This document shows positions 1 to 12,213 of a stretch of DNA of 64,000 nt, piece after piece. Position 1 is the stretch's first letter, and every line of letters starts with the position of its first letter. This DNA comes from Verticillium longisporum. Taxonomy: Eukaryota > Ascomycota > Sordariomycetes > Glomerellales > Plectosphaerellaceae. The DNA lies in the NCBI GenBank assembly GCA_019188255.1, contig JAETXT010000004.1, positions 496,001 through 560,000 on the forward strand, given 5' to 3'. The notes beneath the pieces are model-generated. The model saw nothing but the letters and a program-made list of their open reading frames with translations, did not search any database and had not been told where the DNA came from. The position numbers and the translations under genes are program-made.

Positions 1-3000
1 GGTGAAGCCGAGCGGCTGGACATCGAGGTACGGAGTGTCAAGGAAGACCCCGTACGTAGGAGGCGGCCGGTCTTGGATAGATCCCGACTTTCCTCGACTA
101 AACCATGATACGTTCGAGCCGATCAACCCGCCAGACCCCGGCGACACGATTCCAGAGCCGCATCCTGAGGACCTTGATCGCTTGTTGCAGGCCGAAGAGT
201 TGCAACGCCTGGCGCTCGGCGGTATGCGCACATGGGAGGCCGTTCTCATGGTGCAGGACGAGGAGAACATGCCGAAGGAGACCGAGCCCCTTGCATCCAG
301 CGGGATGCTTCCCGAAAGCGACATGATCGACGAGTCGGAGTGGCTTAGAGTCCTGGGAAAGGATCGATGGATCTGCGACTTTGAAGAAGTTGTCGACGGA
401 GACGGAGAACACAGGAAGTGGTCTGTCGACGATGCGCTGCTCTGGGGAGAGCTTCGACAAGTGCTTGACATTGCAAATCGCATTCTCAAACAGGCTTCTC
501 ACACCAGGTGGTAAGTCGCCCCTCCTAAGGGCTATCATGGATACTGACCGAAGATCCCATTTAGGATGTCTACGTTCCTCGATATGAGGACGATCCGCGC
601 CACGAAAAATGTACAATTGCCCAAAGGCGGCAAAAGTAAAGAAAGGGGCACAATATGGAGGGCCACAGAAAGAGATCCCGATACCCGCTTTGACGTGAGT
701 GATTGCATAGAAGCAATCGACCACTTCTGCGAGGATGTCAATTTCACCTTTAACTCTGCCAACCGCAATTCAGAGGCGCCCAACGGCTGTCCTTATGGAG
801 TGACTGGTCCGCTCGAGATCGATGGCCGACAATCGACCCTGATCCAGGTCGATACTATGGGTGTTCTATCCCTGATCAAACCCGGAGTCAGCGAGACATC
901 AAAACGTCAAGCCAGAGCGCTCCTGGCGATCACAGTATGTTTTGTTTCCCCCGAAGCTGATATGTTGTGCTTGCTGATGGTTGTGTGCAGATCACTCATG
1001 AGATACTGGTAAGTTTCCAGTGCAAAGGAAACTCCGCAGACAATCTTTCTTCAAGATTTCAAGCGGACGTATGACTAACATTCGTCTAGCACGGCGTCAG
1101 ATTTGGCCAGACCAATTTCAATCAGTTGACGGAAATGCTTCCCGAACCTCACCCTGATCGCGAGACGGCAAGTCACCGGCAACAACAGTTGTGCCTGCTC
1201 TTTGCTAATAGTTTGCAGTTCATGTTCAAAGAGCTGCTGTCTGAAATGGGCGAATCATTCGAAAACGCCATCTTCGGCGGTGTCGCCAATCTCAGTGCAC
1301 ATCCCCTTGACGGATACCGCTTCAGTGGCTCAACCAACGGCGCCGCGCTTCTGGCATCGAATGTTAAATGGCCTATCCTGAAGCCGAGCGCATGGGCGTC
1401 CCACTCCATTCGCATCGATTTGGAGTATCCGTATACCTGTGAGAGCTCGCCGGTGCCAGCTCTGTACACATGCGCCACGACGACAAAGGAATTCTGGGAG
1501 TCTACTGTTGCGAAGTATGGCACCGATGCGCTCCGAATGCCCAGGGTATTCGATACCCGTATTACGACCGGCTTCGATGTCTCTTTCGCGCCCGCAGCCT
1601 GGAATCACGACTTGAAGACCAATGCTTCACTCGAGCGGCCGCTGAAGCAAATGGCTCGTCGGATTCAGTATCGAAGGAAGCAATACGAAGAGTGGCGGCC
1701 GTGGTACAAGGAGGCTTACGACGAATGGCGAAATTCTCCCTACGGCAACGTGTGGAGTAGGTTCGACCTAGACAAAGTTCTCAACAAGCATCTCGTGGGT
1801 CGCACATTCGCAGACGAGCGGGACATTGCGGATATCATTTCGAGGTGGTCGAACCCTCTCGTCTGGCCAAACTCGGGCCCGGAGGAGCTCCCATGGCTCT
1901 TGGACAGTTACGACATGATCGACAAGAGCAACTGGTTCTACCGTGCCCTGTGCATGCTGATTACAGCGGTGCTCCCAATCCGTTTCGAGCCGCTTCACGT
2001 GAACCCGCGGGAAGGCCACATACCGGAACTGGTGAAGAACCCCTGGACTGTTCGACCCTCGGTGCTGGAGGGCCGGCCGGAAGAGGAGCGCGACTTTCTG
2101 AACCGCATTGCGGATTCGGCGTACCGCGAATCGGATCCGATTGAGAACACGGCAGACTTCGTGCTCAACTTTCCAGGTCACAAACTTGACGGGGAGCAAG
2201 GCAAGGAGCCCTACAGCATCAAGGACCCCCGATCGCCCCGAGCTCTCCGAAGACACTTCCTCCACGAAGCGGCTGGCTATTTCAAGATATACGAGAATCT
2301 CTGTGCGGCACCACTGGGTCTCAAAGAAGCCTTTGAGGCAGCTCTCAAGGACGTCGCGGCGCAGGTCGGGAATCTCGCTGATCCCGATGTCAACAGAGAG
2401 GGCACGTGGCTCAACCTCAACTTTGCCATGCCTGGGTATACTCGCGCGTCGCAAAAGACTTGCCTGTACAATACCGTCGAGCAGTACCGCCCCATCTGGG
2501 GCCGTGACGCGGATCCGGACCTGGTTGATGCGAGCCTGCCCACTTGGGCGCAGATGGTCGATGTGATGGCGCCCCTGGAGGACAGGCATCGCGTTATGGA
2601 TCAGTGGACGCCGACGGACATCGTGGAGCAGAATAGTGGAAATGGCAGACAAGTGTGCATCATTGAACGCCGCACCGTCTATCTGGTCTACTTCTGGGAT
2701 GCCGTCAAGCCGCCAGAGAGAAGCCCGCTGTATGATGAGTATTACAGCTGGGTCAGCTTAGGGCGACCAATTCCGATGCAGGACGGCGATCTAATGCTCG
2801 ACATGCATGTAGCGAACAACAGCGGGCAATGCAATCCGGAAGCGTTGATAGGGCGATATATACCAGAGTATCGAGAGCACGAGGTGGCCCTGCGTGATGG
2901 ACGGGATGGCCAGCCGTTCTGGATCGTTCTCGAACGGAACATTTTTGATATCACAAGTAAGTTCGCTTCGTACCGTAGCTGATTGCAGCAAACTGACTGC

Positions 3001-6000
3001 TCGCAGACTGGACTTCTCCAATCGTCACCGAAGAAGGCCAAATACCACTGCACACACTCCTGCGCAGCGTGCCGGGTGGGAGCCCTGCACATAAAGTCAT
3101 CATGAGCCAATACGATCTTTCAGAAGTCAGGAGCAGCCTCTGGGAAACCAGAGTCGGTACAGTCTGGGCGGGCGAGATGCCCAAGACGCGCACCTTTAAC
3201 GTCTACACTAGGCGTGAGGTGGCAGCCCATCGATACCTCCACAAAGAGTGCCCCCTTGGTGCCTATATAATTATTTGGAACAATGTCTATGACGTGACAG
3301 GTACGTTTGCGAGGAGCATCTAGATGATACCCCAGTTCCGTCGTTTCAACGAGTACTGACAAGGCGAACAGAATGGGCGCGTCTGCATCCGGCGGGCATC
3401 CAGCTGATTGCACCGCACGTGGGAAAGGATGTATCGGACATGTTTAGAGAAAACCACAACTACCTTGCTATCCTGAGTGCCATCGAGCATCTTCGCATCG
3501 GCCGCATCGTACCCGAGCACGACCCTAACAAAAGGGTTCCGCCTCACACGTTTGCGCATCACGACACACTCATATCCTTCCAGCCAGATTGTACGTTGTG
3601 GCCCATGAACATGACCGGCCGTAAGATTACTGACACGTTTGGGACAGGGATCCAGGATACAGCTCGTGGGGAAGTCTATCGAAGCCTTTGGAACGAGCAC
3701 AGCCCATGGGCCATAGACGACGAAGGCATCTTCGCGGATCGCCACCACTACAGCCTCGAAAAGAGGAGAGTGATCGAGACAATGAGGGGGTCGATGGAGC
3801 TTATCACGCACAAGATCCGCAGGCCCCCGTTCGAGGACGTGGCGCAGATGTTGCCTGCCATCTTGGAAGACTTCAATGGCCAGAGGATCGACGAATGGAC
3901 TCTCGCATTGGCCTTTGTTGCTGTTGATGAGTGGGTGTACGACGTGACGAGTGAGTAGCCTATGTATGCTGCCCTGCTAGTCATGGGTACCTGAACTGAC
4001 TGGACAGACGTCATGAGATATGGCATCGAGGAAGAAAAGGCCAAGCTCAGCCCGTGGGTAGGTCGCGCCATCGACGACGAAGAAATCAGGAATTGGGTCA
4101 TCGAAACCTTTGAGTTTGCCGTCGTTGCGCAGCTGGTCGAAGAAATCACCGAGGACCCTGACGAGTGTGAGAATTGGGACCCTCGGATACCAGATCGTGA
4201 GTCCATCTTGCTCGAGAGACCAAGTCCAAGCACAACCTGCTAATCCTTCAATAGACAAGCCCGATCAGATTTATAAGAAACTCATCAACCTCGTCGCCTC
4301 GTCAGGGGCGAAGCCACAGAAGAGGAAGCGCGAAGAGGAAGACACAACGGAGACGACAGAGGATCGAATTGCGCCCATCAAGAAGCCCAAGCTAGATTCA
4401 GAGGGAAGCGAGGCGTCGGACGACAGCTTCACGAGATACTTTGAGCCGTCAGCCGAGGATCCGGACGCTGACGTCCACCAGTGGGGGAAAGCGATGATGG
4501 CTTCCCTTGCTCCGGGAGATGGGGGCGATGATGGCGAGCCACCGGATGACCGCCCAACAGAGCGCAATGATCCCTGGAACAGAGAAGCCAAAGCTCCCAA
4601 TCGTTCGTCGTATTCCTCGCCCGGACGATCCAGCCGACGGACAGCTTCAGGCCGCGCAAGAGGCAACGCAGCACGGGCTTCGGGCAGCTCAAGCCCCTCG
4701 AGGCCTCGCACGCCAGACTTTGACCCCCTGGACATCATCGATCAGCGGGCGCTCCAAGACAGCCTGCGAAACAGACTAACTACGCTGGCCGACAGGTCCA
4801 AGATTGCCAAGCCCGCTCAACGACGAGGCGCACGGCGCGCCCAAGCCGAAGCGTCACGCAGCTCGCCCGGGTCCTCGAGCCGAAGCACCACCACGACGCC
4901 CGAGAAAGGCCGCACGAGCCCCTCCAAGGCCCGACCGGACCCCGAAACACCCACCCGCGGCCCCGCGAGACGCGCCCCGGCCCAGCCGCAGCCCGTGTAC
5001 AGCGCGCAACCGCGCGAGAACCTGCCCGCGGCCGGCGGGGGCTGGCTCAGCGAGAGCGAGAAGCGGCGGCGCGCCATCGACGAGGTGCTCTACCGCGAGC
5101 AGGCGCCCGCGGCGCGTGTCGTGGCCGGGACGGCGCGGCCGATGGGTGCCCGGGAGATGAGCATGATGCGGCGTGCCGTGATGCAGGTTGATGCCGATCG
5201 CGAGCGGATGATGCAGTGGAAGGACACGCGGGAGACGAAGCAGATCCGGCCTTCGCTCGACGCCCTGACCAAGCTCGCCGTCGACCGCGAGGAGGAGCGG
5301 AATATCGAAATCGAGGAGGGGAAGAGAGCGGAGGTATGGCTGGCGGAACAGCGGGAGAAGGCAGAGGCCGACTTGGCCAAGGGACCCGAGATGCCGACGA
5401 GTCAGCCCGCCGCCCCGGCGACGTCTATGTCTCTTCCCATCGTGGGCGGCCCGAGGCCTTCCCCCTCGGATGCACCCACGCTGGAGAGCCTCGCGCTGGA
5501 GAGGCTTGCGCAGGGTAGTCTGGCGGCGGCGAGACTCGAGCAGGAGACGGAGGAATACCAACGGCTCTGCGTCGTTCTCAACGGCAGCATCCCCCAGTTC
5601 GGAGCCCCCTTCAGCTTTGCCAGCAAAGAAGAGCGCGCCCGCGAAAAGGCCAGCCTCGCCGCCAGGCTCGAGAAAGGGGCCCCAACAGGGAAACAGGGTC
5701 CCGCCAAGGGCCCAAGGACGGCGCCAGATGATCCGGCGCGGGCGGCGGCACGGCGGGATCTCGAGAGGAGGGCCGCGGCTGAGTTTTCCGACTTTGAGGC
5801 TAGAGGCCTCAGGGGACAGCTGCAGCCGCGGGAGATGATCCCCGTGCTCCGCGAGCGGTTGCGCCGACAGATCCTCAGGCGCACGCCACAGTACAGTATA
5901 GGCATTCGTGGTCATATGGAGCGGGCATTGGCACGGGTCAATCTTGCCGACTATAGGCCGAGGGGCAGCACCTACGTGCACAATGAGGAAGAAGAAGACA

Positions 6001-6017
6001 TTTACGGCCCGTCGTAG
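1..6017 (+). CDS. Large protein with multiple cytochrome-b5-like repeats (5' partial)
   Basis: The frame is open from base 2, with no convincing start, so the gene begins upstream. I read nine exons: 2-510, 565-934, 991-1008, 1090-2956, 3007-3300, 3372-3590, 3648-3950, 4008-4196 and 4255-6017. Together they close to 1843 residues. The middle holds several cytochrome-b5-like units recognised by the strand ending FDIT or VYDVT. The best unit (3200-3520) reads REVAAH, YIIIWNNVYDVTEW, LHPAG, GKDVSDMF and IGRIVPE. It keeps a His in the HPxG position and another in RENH, so haem binding is possible. The others (about 2600-2870, 2870-3185, 3830-4190) lack one or both haem histidines. The C-terminal third has a basic KRKREEEDTTE/KKPK segment like a nuclear signal, then a low-complexity Arg/Ser/Pro region and charged helices likely to form coiled coil. 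Intron 3591-3647 is in frame and could be retained. I know no named homologue; the haem or steroid-binding role is inference from the domain only. Confidence 0.75.
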
Positions 6018-6621
6018 GGCGTCGGTCTGACGGATGGCTCGACATAGAGGACCAGCATTATATAGTTTTTGTGCTGTAAGGCGTCAGCCGCTAGACGGTC
6101 ACCGTCTAAGGCGGACGAAGACAAGCTACTGGGAAGAGGCTGAGGCGGCGGTGGTGCGACTGGCAAGGGACCGGGAGTGTGGGAATACTGTTCATAACGG
6201 GAGGCAATTATGAGAGTTTTGCAGAGAAGGCGTAACAAACGTAGTGGCTTGATCTTATATCTTTAGGTTAGCTTCGTACCTCTAGTGAAGTTTATTAATA
6301 TGAACCAAAGTCGAAAACGGGTTACACACCAGTACATAACTATCAAGCTTGCGTCCGTAAGACTCATAAGAAACCGTATATAAGTGCGAACAACCACCAA
6401 ACAAACATCACTTGACATAAACACCACGATCATGACTGTGAGCGAAACCTGTGTGTAGGTGTTTACCATCTACCACATACATCACATATGCGACATCATA
6501 ACCATGACCGCGAGAGCAGCCTCATCCAAATCTCTATCCAAGCAACCCATTTTTCAACTCCGTCTCAATGCCCCGTCTCTATCCCCGCCCCAAGCCATCC
6601 CTGTTGCCGTAGCGTCCAAGT
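6018..6621. other. Intergenic, convergent 3' ends
   Basis: This stretch lies between two convergent genes and should hold both 3' untranslated regions. It is more AT-rich than its flanks, with TATATAG-type tracts near 6058. I see no gene in it. Confidence 0.6.
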
Positions 6622-9600
6622 CTAAGCCAGCCCCTCGGCCAGCCTCTCAAGCACTTTCCACCCCTCACTCCCCTCCCACGCCGTCCTGGCCTTGCCCATG
6701 ACGCTCCGCACCGCACTCCTCGCCTTGCCCCTCCACCGCTCGCCCACGCCCTCGGCCAAGGCGCCATAGTTCTCCAGCACGCCGACGAGCTCGTCCGTCC
6801 GCGCCACGACCTCGCCCCAGGCCTCCTCGTCCTCGAGCCAGCTCTTCGCCGCGCCCCCGTCGCTGGCCCCCAGCGCCGAGGCGCTCCCCATGGCCGTCCT
6901 CCAGCCCTTCTCCGCGGCGTCGACGGCGCCCTTGTAGTCGCGCCGCCACGCCCGCACGCGCGCCACAATCTCCCACAGCTCCGACCGCGTCGTGATGAGC
7001 GGCACAACGGCCTCCTCGAGGAAAAACGCCACGGCCCGCGCCAGGGTGCCGCGGGGCGGCTCGTACACGCCGGTCGTGCTGCTGCTGCTGTTGCCATCGT
7101 CCTGCTTGGGCTGCGAGATGAGCGCGTCCTGGACGAGCGCGCGCAGGACGGCAGCGTCGAGAGCCGTCTCGGAGGCGCGGATACGCACGAGGGCGCGCAG
7201 CGCGTGCAGCACGTCGGTGTAGGCGGGCGGGTGCGAGCGCGTCGCGAGCGTGAGGACGTTGTCCCAGATGCGCCAGTTGTCCTGCGACAGCGTGGCGCCG
7301 CGCTTGTAGGCGGCGAGGGACTGCGCGAGGATGACCTCGGGGTCCTGTTGCGTCTTCTTGCCCTCCGTCGTCGCGGCCGTCGCGTCGCCTTCTTCGTCGT
7401 CGGCGGGGGCGGGAGCGGGTGCGTCCTCGAGCTTGGCGTCCTTGAGCTCGGCGCGCAGGTCGTCAATCACCTGCAGGTACTGCGACCACAGCGCCGAGCC
7501 GAGGTTGCTCCAGGTGCGGGCGTCCTCGCCGCCGATGGGGTCGCCTGCCGCGGCGATGGCGCGGCGGTAGGCTTCGGCGGCGTCGCCGGGGCGGCCGAGG
7601 CGGAGGTCAATGTCGCCGAGGCGGGACCAGAGCTCGGGGCTCAGTCGGTTGCTTCCGACGGCCAGTGCGTAGGCTTCGCGGGCGGCGGGCAGGTCCTTCT
7701 TGGCGAGGTGGTACTCGCCGAGCGACTTTTGGGCGCGGGCGAAGCGGTGGTTGGAAATCTCCCAGGCGCGCAGGTAGTGGCTCGGGTCCTGCTCGAGGTC
7801 GCCGAGGATGCAGAACAATCGCGGCGCATTGGGCACGGCAGGGCTGCGCTCGGGGCCGGAGAAGTGCGCCGGCGTCAGATGGACAACGTCATCGGGGAGG
7901 TCTTCGGCGTCTGGGTCGACGGGCGACGTGGTGCCGGTTGCGTGGAAGAGGCGCCAGCGCATGATGCCCTTGGCCTTCTCCTCTCCGCCGCTGCCGCGTC
8001 CAGACTCGTCGTCGGCCGAGGCGGCGGCTGCCGTGGCGAGGCAGAGCGCAACCTCGGCCCAGAGGCGGAGACGCTTGAAGATCTCGAGGGCAGACACAAG
8101 GGAGCCGACGTGAGCCCACGAGTAGGCGAGCTCCGACTCGAGGTGCCAGCGCGGCGGAGACGCGAGCGCGTGGATGTACTGCAGACGGACATGGGCGGGA
8201 GCCGAGTCGGCGGCTTCAGCGGCGCGGAAGAAGGTCGTCGGCTTGTCCGCGTCGGGCTCGGGTGCTTGGTTGGGTGCTTGGTCAGGTGCCGTGACGGCGA
8301 TCGCTGGCACGTCTGCGTCGTCGTTCTTCTTTTCCTCGTCCTTCTCCTCGTCCTTCTCCTCGTCCTTCTCCTCGTCCTTCTCCTCGTCCTTGGCCTCGGC
8401 AGGCTGCTCCGTATCAACAACGACCTGGTCGACCACAGCCTGCATCTGCAGCACGCCCCGCTCAATAGTGCGACTCCTGTGCATCTCGATCCTCGACCGC
8501 ACAAGCAGCGCCTGCGTGTAAATCTGCCAGTTGGTCGACTTGTCCGAAACGACGCGCACGGCATACGGCAGCACCTCCTCGGACGTCAGCGTGTCGACGG
8601 GCGAGAAGGAATCCCTGAGCGTCGCCTCGGTCAGCAGGATGATCTGGTCCAGGGGCGCGAGCTGCGGCTGCTCGTCCGGCTTGATATCGACGAGCGCAGC
8701 CGGCAGCGTGGCAGACTGGGCGGCATCGCCGTCACGGCCCTCGGAAAAGTCAATCTTCTCGAGCAGCGTGTCGTCGTTGAGAGCCAGGGCATCGGGCTTG
8801 GCCTCGGCCTCTGCGTCGCCCTCGTCAGCGACGGCCGTATCCTCCGTCTCGTGCGTGGCGCTGCGCGCCAGCACGACGAGCTGGCTGATGCTCTTCTCCT
8901 GGAACCGCGTCCTCTTGCCCAGGGCACCCGAGAGCGCAAACTCGAACCTGTTGAGCCTGGTGGCCTCGCCGAGGGCCTCGCGCGCCTTGTCGTCGCGCCC
9001 CAGCATGATCCACGCATTCGCCGCCTCGAGCAGGAACTGCACCGTGCCCTGACGCGCCCTCGGCACGCGCCCGGCCGATGCGAGCGCCCAGACATCGACA
9101 TCGTGGGCGTCGCCAAACAGCTGTCGGCGCCCGCGCCCCAGCGCCGCCGTGGCCGTCTCGGCGAGGGACGGCACGTCGATCCACTGCGACGTCTTGGCAA
9201 AGGACGCGCCAGACAGCGACGGCTGGGCCAGGAGGCGGTAGTGCCAGACGGCAAGGCGCAGGCGCAGCCACGAGAGGGAGACGGTCGTCGCGGCGTCGAG
9301 CGCGAGCGGCGCCGTCTCGGAAATGGTCGTGGCAGGAGCGGCGGCAACGACGCGGCGCGCAAAGGCAAAGAGCTCAATGTGCGGAATGTGGGCATAGGGG
9401 GCCACGCCGTCGACTTGGAGGTCGACGAGACAGGCCCTGCGCAGCGTCTTGACGTCTCCGTGGCCGGCGACGAAGAGGGCCGTCACAGGCCTCGCGTTCT
9501 CGAGAACGGGACCTGTGACGTTGGACTGCAGGAAGGCGTTGAGGGCGGCGACGGCAATGATCAGGGATTCCTGCTCGTCGGTCTGGGCGGCTGGCTCGGC

Positions 9601-9738
9601 TTGCGGTGTTGCTGTCTTGAGAGACTGGGTGAAGGCCTTGATGAGGGTCTTGGCCGGCTTGGAAGAGAGCACCTCGACGTACGAGCCAGCTGCTACCTTG
9701 GCGGCCAAGCCCTGCGGCGTGGCTGCTGGTGGTTGCAT
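6622..9738 (-). CDS. EMW1: TTC27/Emw1-type tetratricopeptide repeat protein
   Basis: This is one uninterrupted frame of 1038 residues, starting at the Met of MQPPAATPQG. The frame stays open upstream to 9948, but that extension is low-complexity and contains a CAG run, so I treat it as leader. Tetratricopeptide repeats lie at about residues 650-750, with segments such as LGEYHLAKKDLPAAREAY, LGDIDLRLGRPGDAAEAY and TWSNLGSAL. They are followed by the NWRIWDN block characteristic of TTC27. The yeast relative Emw1 is essential for cell wall integrity; TTC27 proteins are generally thought to act in protein folding or RNA-related assemblies. An acidic five-fold DEEK repeat near residues 449-470 is an insertion not expected in the family. 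The gene lies head-to-tail with the GYF gene on the same strand. No introns or frame breaks were seen. Confidence 0.85.
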   Translation of the reverse strand: MQPPAATPQGLAAKVAAGSYVEVLSSKPAKTLIKAFTQSLKTATPQAEPAAQTDEQESLIIAVAALNAFLQSNVTGPVLENARPVTALFVAGHGDVKTLRRACLVDLQVDGVAPYAHIPHIELFAFARRVVAAAPATTISETAPLALDAATTVSLSWLRLRLAVWHYRLLAQPSLSGASFAKTSQWIDVPSLAETATAALGRGRRQLFGDAHDVDVWALASAGRVPRARQGTVQFLLEAANAWIMLGRDDKAREALGEATRLNRFEFALSGALGKRTRFQEKSISQLVVLARSATHETEDTAVADEGDAEAEAKPDALALNDDTLLEKIDFSEGRDGDAAQSATLPAALVDIKPDEQPQLAPLDQIILLTEATLRDSFSPVDTLTSEEVLPYAVRVVSDKSTNWQIYTQALLVRSRIEMHRSRTIERGVLQMQAVVDQVVVDTEQPAEAKDEEKDEEKDEEKDEEKDEEKKNDDADVPAIAVTAPDQAPNQAPEPDADKPTTFFRAAEAADSAPAHVRLQYIHALASPPRWHLESELAYSWAHVGSLVSALEIFKRLRLWAEVALCLATAAAASADDESGRGSGGEEKAKGIMRWRLFHATGTTSPVDPDAEDLPDDVVHLTPAHFSGPERSPAVPNAPRLFCILGDLEQDPSHYLRAWEISNHRFARAQKSLGEYHLAKKDLPAAREAYALAVGSNRLSPELWSRLGDIDLRLGRPGDAAEAYRRAIAAAGDPIGGEDARTWSNLGSALWSQYLQVIDDLRAELKDAKLEDAPAPAPADDEEGDATAATTEGKKTQQDPEVILAQSLAAYKRGATLSQDNWRIWDNVLTLATRSHPPAYTDVLHALRALVRIRASETALDAAVLRALVQDALISQPKQDDGNSSSSTTGVYEPPRGTLARAVAFFLEEAVVPLITTRSELWEIVARVRAWRRDYKGAVDAAEKGWRTAMGSASALGASDGGAAKSWLEDEEAWGEVVARTDELVGVLENYGALAEGVGERWRGKARSAVRSVMGKARTAWEGSEGWKVLERLAEGLA
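8331..8392 (-). repeat. Five-fold 12-bp repeat coding for DEEK
   Basis: On the plus strand the 12-mer TCCTTCTCCTCG is repeated in tandem about five times. It encodes (DEEK)n inside the TPR protein. The copies are almost identical at base level, so this is a recent in-frame expansion. Confidence 0.85.
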
Positions 9739-10422
9739 GGCTATGGTTGCCCAAGGCTGCTGCTGCTGCTGCTGCTGCTGCTCTGTGACTGAAATGACCC
9801 CGCGATGGTGTGGTGTGGTGGTGATGCTGGTGATGGTGAGGCTGCCCCGCCTTGTCAGCGTTGGGGGCCTACAAGCTGGAAAACGGCTCGGAAGACGGTC
9901 GAAAAATAGCAGAAAGCCTCTCCTGGGTATCAAGAACTCTTCTCCCAACGCTCAAGCAGCCTGCCGCTGAACTGGTGGCACGGCGGATGGAATGGATTCG
10001 AGGTTGACTGACTGAAGAAGAAATGCAATGTCGATTTCATGGTGGGGGCGGGGCTCTTTCTCTTTCCACAGAGTTTTAAGTCGCTGACCTAAGCACCTTC
10101 ACCGAGCCTCACCATTCACCGAGCTTCACCTTCACCTGCACTGCGATCACATCACAATAGGTACCCAAGGACACGTAGATCCATGCATCTTGTTCAACAG
10201 TGGACTGCTACTGACTGTGACATGCTCGCTTTACAGAGTACAACATGACGCTGCTGACGCTGCTGGCGTGACATGCCCTTCTACCATGCCCTCGACAGAT
10301 CATCATCAGCTTTCCCTTCATACAAGTACACCAACTGTCTCAAGCAGCACCTCTTCGCCTCCCCCTCATGGCCTCCCCCTCATGGCCTCCCCCTCATGGC
10401 CTCATCAAGCCCTGATCGAGAC
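9739..10422. other. Intergenic: 5' region of the TPR gene, with a (CTG)8 run
   Basis: This is the promoter and leader of the TPR gene on the minus strand. Eight CTG triplets lie at about 9757-9780, immediately upstream of the chosen start. If translation began at the upstream Met codon (9948) they would encode glutamines. The segment also holds the 14-bp tandem repeat listed separately. I see no gene. Confidence 0.5.
10357..10398. repeat. Three tandem copies of a 14-bp unit
   Basis: The unit GCCTCCCCCTCATG occurs three times in a row, without mismatch. It lies just downstream of the GYF gene stop codon, probably in its 3' untranslated region. Confidence 0.85.
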
Positions 10423-12137
10423 TTATTTCTTCGACCCCTTCTTGCGTCCCGACACAACCTTGAACGCGGCCCCCTGCATGTTCGTCTCGGCCGTCGGAGC
10501 GCCCGCCTCCTTGGCGCCGCTCTTCTTGGCCACCTCGCTCCACCCGCTGCCCGACGCCGCCGTCTTGCCCTCGCCGCCCGCCGACGTCGGCTGCTTCTCG
10601 ACGATGCCCTGGTCGGCCCGCCTCTTGCGTCGCACAAACTCCTCCGCAAAGTGAGCGCCATTCATAGTCTTGCTGTTTGCGTAGATGGCGTCCGCAATCA
10701 CCGACGTCTCGGCCGGCAGGATCATGAGCATCGCGGCAAACGTGTCGACTGCATCCTGGTTAGCATGCTTTCTCCTCAATTCACAATTCGCAAAGTCAAC
10801 TCACTGTCGACACCGTGGATGCCGCCCCGCGTGAGCTCCCGGTTGAGCCACTTGTTGAACTCGTCCATGGCCACGTCCGTCTTGCCAGCGGCCGCATTGA
10901 CGCTGCTGGCGACGGGCCGCGCGACCACCGGCTTGGGCGTCGACGACACGGGCTTGACATTGGTCGTGCTGACCGAGCGCACCGGCGACTGCGCGACAGC
11001 CACGCCGCCAGGCGTCTTGACCTTGCCGCCGGCACCAACCGTCGCCCAGCCGGGGCCGACGGGCGCGCCGCCAGCAGCGGGAGCACCACCCTGCTGCGCG
11101 AGACCGGGCGGGTTGCCGCCACCGGTGCGGAGAGCGAGGTCGGCGTAGCGCTTGCCGGCGGCCGAGACAGCCCCAGACTGCACGGCGGCCGCACGCGCCT
11201 TCTCCTTGCGTGCCTCCTCCTCGCGCTGAATGTCGGCCAGCGTCTTCTGCTTCGCCGTCAGGTTGATGCCGGGCGCCGCCTTGACAGGGCCGGGCTTGGT
11301 CCACGGGCTGGCGGCAGCCACGGGCGAACCGTTGCCCCAGGTGCTCGTGGTCGGCAGGCCCGTGGCAATGGCCGTGGCCTTCTCGCGCTCGCGGAGAGAA
11401 GCGGCCTCAATCTCGAGAGCCTGCTTACGAGCGGCGGCGGCAGCCTCCTCGGCCTTGGCAGCAGTGCGCGCCTCCATCTCCTGGATCTCCTTGAGGCTGG
11501 GACCCTTGCGCTCGGCGGGCGTCGCCTCCTTGGCCCAGGGCGCCAGGGGAGGGGGCTCGGTCACAGAAGACGTGTCAGGCGTGCCGGTCTGCGAGCGGCT
11601 GTACTGCTCGGGGAGGCCCGACCGCACCCTCTGCGCCGTGGGGGCGGGGAGCGGCGTGCCGGACTGAGAGATAGGCGGCGGGAACGGCATGGGCAGGCCA
11701 GAGGTTGCCGACTTGGCAGCGGCCGCCTGGGCCTTCTGAACTTGCTGCGTCAGCGAGAGGAGCTGACCCTCGTCAATCTCCTGCTCCGTCAGCTTGCGGT
11801 GGGAAGACTGCTCAACGACAGCAGCGTGGTCCTCCTCGATGCTCTGCTGGGGAATGTCGGCCTGCGCCGCGGCCTTCTGCTCGGCAGCGTCGCGCGCCGC
11901 ACGGAGGCCTTCAAACTCCTTCAGGCGCTCACGAAAACCCTCGTCATCCTCGGCAAGCTGCTCGGTGCCCGGCAGGTTGGCGCGCACATGGGTGTCGTTT
12001 CCCTGCGCACCGCCAATGGGCTGCGGGGGGAAGAAGCTGCCCTGGCTCTGGGCATTGCTATGGTTGGCGTTCACGGTCGGCATGTCGTCCTCACGAAAGG
12101 GGTCTTGTCCGGCCCCGACCGGGCCCTGTCCGTTTCC

Positions 12138-12213
<76 letters not shown>

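Noticed and set aside
7204..9792. 862-residue open frame on the plus strand
   Set aside because: It lies entirely antisense to the TPR gene, has Arg/Gly/Leu-biased composition, and has no domain. It is a shadow of GC-rich coding sequence.
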